This document shows, piece by piece, positions 55,676 to 64,000 of a stretch of DNA of 64,000 nt. Both the position numbers and the translations under genes were made by a program. The DNA comes from Pomphorhynchus laevis (lineage: Eukaryota; Acanthocephala; Palaeacanthocephala; Echinorhynchida; Pomphorhynchidae), in assembly GCA_012934845.2 (NCBI GenBank), contig WNNJ02002165.1, forward strand, positions 1-64,000, given 5' to 3'. Every line of letters starts with the position of its first letter. Position 1 is the stretch's first letter. The notes under the pieces are model-generated. The model searched no databases and had not been told where the DNA came from. It saw nothing but the letters and a program-made list of their open reading frames with translations.

Positions 55676-58600
55676 ATGGTAAGCGCTTGTGATTATTTGG
55701 CTGCATAATGCGGCCTTTTTCAGATATTTCGCCGTCTCGGCAGCGTGCGAATCCCGTCCGCCTATTTAAATTTGAATTGGACAGAATCCGTCCCGGTCCG
55801 AGACACAACTTGAATTGATGCTACAATTACTGATCGATTAAATACCCAATGGGAATCACTTGTTCTATTGAGTTTTAAATATAGTAGTTGGTTCTGATTG
55901 GATGAACATCCCATTGTAGTTTGATTATCAATATAGCTGTGATCTTTTGTTCAAAGACCCGCTTCATTGCGGTATTCGTCATTAGCGTATTAAACATCTT
56001 ACAATCAATTTTAAACTGTTTGAGTTCTGATCAATGACGCCTTTTAATATCCGGCATGTACAATCTTCTCGGACTTTGAAGGAACTACCTCGTCACTGTT
56101 TAAATACCCAGTGATATAGAAGTCTATTGCTAATTCTAATTAATTATTTAACTTTCAATGATCGAAAATAGATCAAATCTGTTATTCGTTCTTACATTTT
56201 AAATCATAAAATATGGGGATTTGCTCAATTTTTAATCCACATCAATTTGCGTTGTTTTAGTTCATTATCCAGTACTTTAGGATAAATACTGGATGTATTC
56301 ATAAATCCATTCAGTAATGGATGGATTTTTATACTGATTGATGTTTTTATGATTGAGCCTCTTTACCCATGAATTTAAATTAATTTAATTATTTAATTGT
56401 ATAGTTTATATTTAAATGTGTTTAATTAGTATCAATTTGATTTACTTTTAGACAAATGATTAAATTCTTTAATTACGATACGCTATAGATGATGCTCTGA
56501 ACCTGTCATTACTTGTACGCCACAGAACATTTCGATTATAACTGAATTTAGTTTTAATACCCGATATATGCTGAACATGCATGTATATTTTGCTTAGTAT
56601 CGAAGTATTTGTATATTTTGATTACAATTTGCTAACTTATCTGATAAATAATTATTTCAATTAATTTGTTACAATTAAAGTTTCTTAACTTCAATTGGTT
56701 ATTCGTTCTTACAATCAAATATTAGGATTTGCTCAATTTTTAGTCCTCAGATTCTGTACTGAGGATAAATATTTTTAGATATATAGATTGTTTTTGATTT
56801 TATTTGTGTCTAAGCTATATTTCTCATTTAAATAAGTAAGGCTGGCTATTCCATTTTTAATGATGAAATTTGGTGATTTGTTTAAAGTATTAAAAATAAT
56901 ATAAATACCATTTTACTCTTGTTATTCTCAAGGATTCTTTTATTTATTATATTTACTCAAGTTATGCTTGTTTCTAATTTATATATAATACTATATATTA
57001 TAATTTAATATATAATATATTATTCTATATAATTTATTACATATTAATACATTACTATTATATAACATTGTATGACATTTTCTGGTTTGTTTCTTAAAGT
57101 TGGTAAGTATTGTGATAATTACCAACTTAATTATTTACTTTATTATTAATTACTTTATTATTATGATATAATTATCAATAATTCCTTTAATTTTTAATAT
57201 AATATGATATTTAATAATTTAATATGATTGCTTTGTTATTTGCGATTTACCTCAATTGAAACGAAAACAAAACATTATTCAGTTTATTTCGGTTATATTT
57301 GAATTAAAAACCACAATTATGTTTATTTTGTAATTGAGACCCGATATTTTATATATGATATCTTAAAAATCATATACCGAAAAAACGATTCTGTTTTAAT
57401 TTTTATTTTTTTTAGCGTGAAGTCATAAGTTTACACATTGGTCAAGCGGGTGTTCAAATAGGCAACAGTTGCTGGGAGTTGTACTGCCTGGAGCATGGTA
57501 TAAATCAAAGTGGATATAGCGAGACCCTTGCTGGATCTAACAGCAAGGACGCCTCTTCGTTTTCCACGTTCTTTAGCGAAGCATCTACCGGAAAATATGT
57601 TCCCAGAGCTATATTCGTCGATCTTGAACCAAGCGTTATAGGTACTATCTGTGTGCTGTTTTGCCAATTTTTAATATAATCGGCCATTTCTACAGATGAT
57701 TTTAATGCAAGTGTTGAATATTGCTGTCACAAATAAATATGTTTGTGATTTTATATGTTTATTATATATTTTAATCTCTCAGAACAAACAGTGGCGCTTG
57801 TTGTCATTGAGTATTTTTTACTTGCATCGGAAATACATTATTCATGAATAAATCACACTAAAGTTTTCTAAATATAAATTGAATTTGTTTTAAAATAAAA
57901 ATACTTTTATAATTATTAATTTAATAACTTAATTTTTTAATAAAATTTTAAAATAACAATTAAATTAAAACTTTTTAATTTAACTTGGCAAAATACAGTG
58001 ACATTTTATAATTATATGATTTATAATGTTAATTACACTGTTTCAAAGCTCATTTTATAATTGCCCAGCCTATATTAGTATTTTTGGTTTTAAGATAAAA
58101 AAAATAAATTTTAATCTTATTATTCAAAGCGTATTATTAATATCTTTAGCTTATCATTTTAACCTTTGCTAAATTCTTATTTATATATTAATATAATTAA
58201 GTAATAAAATAATTTAATAAATTTAAATTATTTAATATTATATAAGTATATATAAATATTTAATGTCTTATATTATGTTAAATATATTGTATATTTATAT
58301 TATTTAATAAAATATAAATTATTTATTTTTTAAATCATAATATTAAATCTTATTATTAATATCTCATTTTTTATAAATATTAATTTAATAACGTAATTAT
58401 TTGATAAAAATTTTAAATTAATAATTAAATTAAATTTAAACCTATTAATTTAACTTAACAAAATACAGTAAAATTTTATTATTATAAGATTAATAATGTT
58501 AATTACACTGTTTCAAAGTTCATATTATAATTTTCCCGGTCTTTGTTTTTAAAGCTTTTTTATCATATGGTATATTTGAGTATATTTATGGAAAATACTG

Positions 58601-61600
58601 TAATGAATGAATCGTTATGTTTGAGTTTCAACATTTACCATAAAAAGTTCAAGTAAAAAATATTTGGTTCACTGTATATGTTTTACATTAAAATAGAATG
58701 TTTTCTCAAATGCTATTTAGACGAAGTTCGTACTGGCAGCTACAAGGCGTTATTTCACCCCGAGCAGATGATTACTGGAAAGGAAGATGCATCAAATAAT
58801 TATGCTCGTGGTCATTACACAGTCGGTAAAGGACTAATTGAATCGGTTATAAATAGGATTCAACGGATTGCAGAATCCTGCGCTGGTTTACAAGGCTTTT
58901 TTATATTTCACTCATTTGGGGGTGGCACAGGTAGTGGCTTTACATCGCTGCTAATGGAACGCTTAAGTATCGAATTCGGAAAACGCGCTAAATTGCAATT
59001 CTGTGTATATCCAGCCCCACAGATTTCGTCATGTGTCGTGGAACCTTATAATTCAGTACTAACTACGCATACAACTCTTGATCATTCTGATTGCGCATTT
59101 ATGGTTGATAACGAGGCTATCTATGATATTTGTATGAAACAGCTATACGTCGAACGTCCCCATTATACAAATTTAAATCGCCTTGTTAGTCAGGTTGTAT
59201 CGTCAGTAACTGCATCGCTTCGTTTCCAAGGTGTACTGAACGTTGACTTGTCTGAATTTCAAACGAACTTAGTTCCATACCCAAGGATACATTTTCCACT
59301 TGTCAGTTACGCCCCAATTTACAGTAGGGAGCGAGCTAACCATGAAGCACTATCTATTCAAGATATTACCAATTCTTGCTTTGAGTCATCCAATCAGATG
59401 GTTAAGTGTGATCTCAGAACCGGAAAGAATATGGCGTGTTGCCTTCTATACAGGGGAGATGTTGTGCCGAAGGACGTAACCGCTGCAATCACTACTCTTA
59501 AAACGAAAAAGAATATCCAATTTGTCGAATGGTGCCCCACCGGTAATTTTTTGATTTACTTTTTATTGAGAACACAATTGTTACTATCGAATAGTTTTAA
59601 TTGTGGCAAAATAATTATTTAACTAATTATTATTAAAAACAAATACGAACGAACGTTATCATTTATATTTAACAATAAAATATACTGGTATTTAAAACGT
59701 TGCCATCAGGTATTGAAATTGCTTATTTTGTTACTGCATACATTAGGAAACGAGTCTGAACAAATTTATAACGATCGACATTAACATGATGTTTCTATCA
59801 TTTTTTGTGGAGATCCACAAGACTCGATAAGAAATAGCAGCTCAAAAGTTTAATAAAATCAGATACACATTAAAAATAAAGATAAATAATTAAAAATAAG
59901 ATTACTCGTTATAAGATTTATAACGATTAAATTTGAGATAAAAATCAATTTTAATGATTTGATTAATAAATCGACTAGAAGCTTTGTATATACAAGACTT
60001 GCAAGAAAATAAATTATAAATTAGCTGCTATTATTATAAATAATAACTTGTCAGTAGAACAAATCAGATAACTTTTTACTATTTAAAAATTAAAAATAAA
60101 GATAAATAATTAATAAATAATAATATAAGATTTTATACAATTTATATTTATATAACGATAAAATTTAAAACTTAAATTTAAAATAATAATCAATTTTAAT
60201 AAATTGACTAATAAATAATAGACGACGTATCGGAATGAGAATAGAAGTCACCACGATGAACTTCTATATTATTACGTTACCGCGTTTAATGACATAAGAG
60301 AGATGAACTGCGCAATTGGTAAAGTAATCTATTATTATGTTAGTAGATGCTTGATAGATCAAATCAGCTAACTGAGTCTACATATTTAAAATAATTATAA
60401 AATAAACAAAATATAATAATGCTAAATCAAAATTTAATAATTAAATAATAAAATAAATAATTGTTTTTAGATTTTCTATAATTTATATAAAGCTAAAATA
60501 AAAATTGAAATTTAAAATAAAAGTCATTTTTATAAATAGACTAATGGATAACAAGCGTTGTATCAGAATGAGGATTATAGGTCATCAGGATGAACTGCTA
60601 TGCTATCATGTTTCGGCTCCTATTCTTCGACCCAACATTACAACTGAGCAAAATACGTGCTAAGAACGTATTTCCTATGATTACATTTGATTAAGCATGT
60701 TGTTTAATATCCATAAAAATTTTCGCTTAAGAGTTTAAATTTATTTTTTATAATATTTAGTTGTATATTATTATAATATTATATTAATATTATAATATAT
60801 ATTATATTATAATATTACAATATTATTATATTACATATATATTAAATTTATATAATATAAATAATATATTATAATATATCATTTATATATGTCATTATTT
60901 TATATATCATTATTTTATACATCTATATTATATTTACTTATTATTATATTACAGTATAGTATTTTATAATATATAAAATATTATTAATAATAATATTTTA
61001 TTTTTAATAATATGTTTTTGTTGATTTATTGTAAATTTAATATTTTTAATTTGTTGGTGTATAATTCTACATTATAAGAAAAAGGAAACATTCATTAAAC
61101 TTTCTTGAAAATAAGCAGAAAAATAATGACGTATCAACAATACATAGTTGCAGTATTTTTGAGAAATTATTACAGGCAAAACACTATTACCGGGAATGTT
61201 CCTGGGAAATCAGTAGAACAAATCAGTCCAGATAACTGAGTATACGTATTTTATACTATATATAAATTAAAAATAAAGATAAATAAATAATTAATAATTA
61301 TATAAGGTTTATATTTGTCGATTAAAATTTTCTATATTTCTATTTATAAATAATAATTTTATAATAAAAAATATTTTATAAAAATAATATTGAAATATTA
61401 TAACTAAATTAACTTCATTATAACTAACATTATAACAGTATATTATTTCAATTAAAACCAAAATTAATATTATATTGATATAGTATTAATATACAACATG
61501 ATATACATACGTGTAAGAGAAGTTAACAAAATATAAAAAGCTCAAGTTTTGGTAAAATTGGAATTGTAAACCGTATATTTACGTTTAACAACAACAATTA

Positions 61601-62055
61601 AACATTTAAGAATTGAATTTAAAATTTTAATATTTATAAATTCTAGTTGTAAATTATAATTAGTTGTCACTCTGATACACTACTGATTTCAATGAGTTGC
61701 TATAAACTTAAATAATTTTCCTTTAGGGTTCAAGGTTGGAATTAATTATCAGCCACCGACCGTTGTGCCTAACGGTGATTTGGCAGCCTGTAGCCGAGCA
61801 GTTTGTGGGCTAAGCAACACGACTGCCATATCAGATGCTTGGTCTCGCCTATGCTTGAAATTTGATCTTATGTATTCTAAACGAGCTTTTGTACATTGGT
61901 ATGTCGGTGAGGGTATGGAAGAAGGAGAATTCTGTGAAGCACGTGAAAATATTGCGGTCTTAGAAGCAGATTATCGTGAAATATCATCTGATAATACTGG
62001 AGATGACGATATGGATGATGAATTTGGCCAGACAAACGACTCTTATGACGGATAA
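55676..62055 (+). CDS. Divergent alpha-tubulin, four coding exons
   Basis: Coding exons: 55676-55678 (ATG only), 57416-57641, 58721-59542 and 61727-62055, all with GT/AG introns. They join to exactly 460 codons (459 residues). An intron right after the initiator Met is common in alpha-tubulin genes. The product has [11 protein letters not shown] (residues 8-18), [14 protein letters not shown], the GTP-binding GGGTGSG (143-149), the catalytic-type Glu in [20 protein letters not shown] (about 255) and C-terminal [15 protein letters not shown]. Alpha- and beta-tubulin dimers build microtubules; the alpha Glu triggers GTP hydrolysis on beta. Oddities: the acetylated Lys40 is absent (the loop reads [15 protein letters not shown], one residue longer), many core residues differ from the near-invariant family, and the tail ends NDSYDG with no terminal EEY. 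It resembles specialised germline or maternal isoforms such as fly alphaTub67C in degree of divergence. Confidence 0.92.
55679..57415 (+). other. Alpha-tubulin intron 1
   Basis: Begins 'gtaagc' after the ATG and ends 'ttttttttag' before CGTGAAGTC. An approximately 60-bp block ('ttattcgttcttaca', 'atttgctcaatttttag/aatcc') occurs twice, near 56180-56240 and 56698-56750. Confidence 0.8.
57642..58720 (+). other. Alpha-tubulin intron 2
   Basis: Splits the codon of Asp77 (G|AC). Donor 'gtacta', acceptor 'tgctatttag'. AT-rich. The sequences around 57880-58040 and 58370-58540 are diverged direct repeats ('aacaaaatacagt', 'cactgtttcaaag'). Confidence 0.85.
59543..61726 (+). other. Alpha-tubulin intron 3, with R repeat insertions
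   Basis: Splits Gly351 (G|GG). Donor 'gtaatt', acceptor 'cctttag'. Between about 59860 and 61270 it holds several R copies. The best, 60355-60720, has 'tcagctaactgagtctacat', 'gcgttgtatcagaatgagga', 'catcaggatgaactgctatg' and 'aatacgtgctaagaacg'. Partial ones lie at 59870-60080, 60090-60330 and 61000-61270. Confidence 0.8.
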
Positions 62056-62119
62056 AAAATATGTTCACTTGTCAAGCATGAACTTTAAGACGTTTCTTGA
62101 AAAACTGAGTTTTCTTTCT

Positions 62120-62125
62120 AATAAA
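62120..62125 (+). terminator. Polyadenylation signal of the alpha-tubulin gene
   Basis: AATAAA 65 bp after the stop, followed by a GT-rich stretch (tgagtttgtgattttt). Confidence 0.6.
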
Positions 62126-63355
62126 ATATGAGTTTGTGATTTTTAATGCCATCTAGTCTTATACGCGAGAAATAATTAAATTAACGAAATCAACGATCTT
62201 CATATCGTGGCTTCAAATTATCTCATATATGACATGTACGACATATAAGACATTTTTTAACGCTGAGCATTGTCGCGATAAGATTTTTTCAGTGAATTCT
62301 GTTGATACGTCATGTCCTGTGAAATTCGGACCTCATTCAATGATTGGTCCAGTTTTAGATTGTCAATTAACTTCCAAATAGATGAATGTTCGACTCCAAT
62401 TATGAAATGAAACCCACGATGTCAACCTTCAACATTGTCCTTGCAATGTGCCTTGAATGACTCTATGAAAGCAATTCCACTATTTTATTTCATATCAAGG
62501 GCTACGCCTTTGTCCTTGGTTGGTTAACATCAATTAATGTGTCTTTAAAGTAATCGATAAAAAAATCCAGGCCTTCTAATTCAGCATATGAAGCCTCTTG
62601 AACTAATGTTTCAAAATATGAAATGACATCTTCCACTTATAAGCCTTAACGTTTAAAAAGCAAAAGGCTTATTAAAAGTTTTACATTGAAGAAATATAAA
62701 ATATATGATTTTTCATATACCATATTTCTCCATGTATAAAATGTCGTATGTGATATGTCTATCTTTGATATTTCTTGTGTATGAATTTACGTATATGAAT
62801 CTTCCATATATGAAATTTAGTAAACTCTAAAAATACAATAAACAAAACACATATTTGAGTCAATACAGGAAGCTTCATTGATGAGGCCGAAAACGATTTA
62901 AAAACATGTGGCTTTTCCACATAATTTACAAAATTAGTGTATTTTTTATTAATTTAAGAGCATTTGATTAGCTTAATTAAACATGAGTTTACTAATAGCC
63001 TGTACATAAGATATTATTAGGTATATAATAATATACAATTTATTGATATATAAATTGTAATTTAATTTTAAATTATTAATTTATATAATTTTATTAATAT
63101 TTATTTTTATAATAATTTATTATTAGTATGTTTTAAATGACTTTACTAATTTAACGAACATTTTATTTCATTTTTCTTGAATAAATCTTCTACTCATTTT
63201 TTTAAGAAATTTTATTTTCGTAAAACATACAAGAATGAATCCAAAAGTAAAGAATTCAAAAATCCAACCATAAGCTAAGTTATTTCTCTTTAATTCGAAT
63301 CTTCCGGTTTTCGTGACATCTCTTCTATTGATCGAAAATGATCGTGAACAGGTTT
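62126..63355. other. Spacer
   Basis: No gene or repeat recognised. Confidence 0.4.
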
Positions 63356-63359
63356 TCCA

Positions 63360-64000
63360 TATGTAGAGCGTGGCGCTCTCAAACAGGCAGATGCCGCACG
63401 AGCTAAGGCATATGAAATTTTCTCGTTTATTTTTTTATTTGAGGATATGGGAGTTCGCGTTTTGAGCTTAATTTTGACGCTATTTGCTTCATTATCCTAT
63501 TAGATTCCTGACTTGATCCTCCTGAAGACGAAAAAATTAACGGACTGAAATGTGCCTGTTCTAAACTTGAAATTCGCTATCCATACTTCGATATTTTCCG
63601 TTTTTCATGGTATTCAAAGTCAGCCTTACACTCAGTTCGGGAGTTGGAGTGAGCATGCACATTAAATATCGCGACATCCAAAAATGTCCGCTCAAACCGG
63701 CTTCCGAATAGTCCACTACATACAACATCCAGACGCGCTTCTTTCGATACGATTGTGCTATTATTAAAACGATAATCAGAACGGGTGCTAATACTGGTTC
63801 AACCTCTACGCCACTGCATATCCCGCTTAAGAGGTGAGAAAATATATCCCTTACTTTATTATGCCTGATAGATGGTAGCGCTTCGGTCTTGCACGAAAAT
63901 GCATGATTGATAGTCATTTTTGAAGAACATATGCATTTTTTATTTTCCGATGCTCGCACAGACCATCCATAGCGACCTGCTAATGCATCGCTAAACTCAT
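63360..64000 (-). mobile_element. R2-like (RLE-type) LINE, C-terminal endonuclease part, runs off the window
   Basis: On the minus strand the frame is open at the window edge: FSDALAGRYGWSV, then a knuckle (CICSS...NHAFSC), then SIRHNKVRDIFSHLL and VEVEPVLAP. A second frame then gives EARLDVVCSGLFGSRFERTF, LDVAIFNVHAHSN and FEYHEKRKISKYG, followed by RISSLEQAHFSPLIFSSSGG. A third near 63370-63430 ends INEKISYALARAASACLRAP. This is the complete RLE region in order (CCHC, RHN, LD...LDV core, KR.Y block, LRAPR end), with about three breaks. The YGW before the knuckle lines up with DALAIRYGW in the element at 25.4 kb, so both come from one lineage. Confidence 0.8.

Noticed and set aside
62869-62905. 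'attgatgaggccgaaaacga' looks like a hammerhead ribozyme core (CUGAUGA...GAAA)
   Set aside because: The first core base is U rather than C, the second half of stem II is missing, and no stem I/III partners or GUH cleavage site fit.
1-64000. CRISPR arrays, rRNA and tRNA genes
   Set aside because: Tandem arrays here lack CRISPR spacer architecture. By eye, no tRNA A/B-box pair with a cloverleaf and no rRNA core motif was found. A dedicated scan was not possible.

Overview
This is a strongly AT-rich, intron-bearing, repeat-dense piece of a metazoan genome. It is probably from an invertebrate and plausibly an arthropod. That guess rests on the LINE mix, TATA/TCAGT-type promoters and compact genes; no sequence settles the species. 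Most of the 64 kb is transposon debris and AT-rich spacer. A handful of host genes sit between the repeats.

Host genes. (1) A small secreted cysteine-rich protein at 10.85-11.37 kb (+). (2) The C-terminal end of a ubiquilin-like protein with a UBA domain at 14.25-14.71 kb (-). (3) A secreted protein at 18.2-19.2 kb (-) built on a Pro/Cys nonapeptide repeat. (4) A two-exon BTB-BACK gene at 26.46-31.18 kb (+); its only intron is largely filled by an 11-copy, 248/249-bp satellite. (5) A divergent alpha-tubulin at 55.68-62.06 kb (+). It has four coding exons, the first being only the initiator ATG, and probably a 5' UTR intron as well.

Mobile elements. At least five non-LTR retrotransposon (LINE) lineages are present. 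An RLE-type, R2-like element at 22.38-25.79 kb carries an N-terminal Cys cluster and a YADD reverse transcriptase. A 19-bp minisatellite lies at its 5' end, and a 12-bp direct repeat flanks the whole. Three further loci (3.66-4.30, 9.06-9.45 and 63.36-64.0 kb) preserve only the 3' endonuclease part of related elements. An I/Jockey-like element at 35.685-39.524 kb is nearly intact, with perfect 11-bp target-site duplications; an older copy is at 41.59-45.35 kb and an endonuclease scrap at 5.4 kb. LINE A (0.86-1.91, 46.36-47.63 and 48.5-50.8 kb) is repeatedly nested in other repeats. LINE B remnants lie at 4.7, 6.6-8.0 and 9.7-10.0 kb, and a LINE with a GAATT-repeat tail at 33.3-35.0 kb.

Other repeats. 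A dispersed repeat (called R here) occurs at least ten times and is the landing pad for two different LINE insertions. A three-copy foldback MITE family, a ~70-bp satellite array split by two LINE A copies (45.9-51.9 kb), a large imperfect palindrome (53.5-54.05 kb) and several minisatellites account for most of the remaining structure.

Region by region: 0-13.2 kb is nested repeats around one secreted-peptide gene. 13.2-22.4 kb is AT-rich with the ubiquilin-like end and the Pro/Cys protein. 22.4-25.8 kb is the R2-like element. 25.8-33.2 kb is the BTB-BACK gene and satellites. 33.3-45.4 kb is LINE territory. 45.4-51.9 kb is satellite plus LINE A. 51.9-55.3 kb is AT-rich with the palindrome. 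55.3-62.1 kb is the tubulin gene. 62.1-64 kb is spacer ending in an R2-like 3' fragment.
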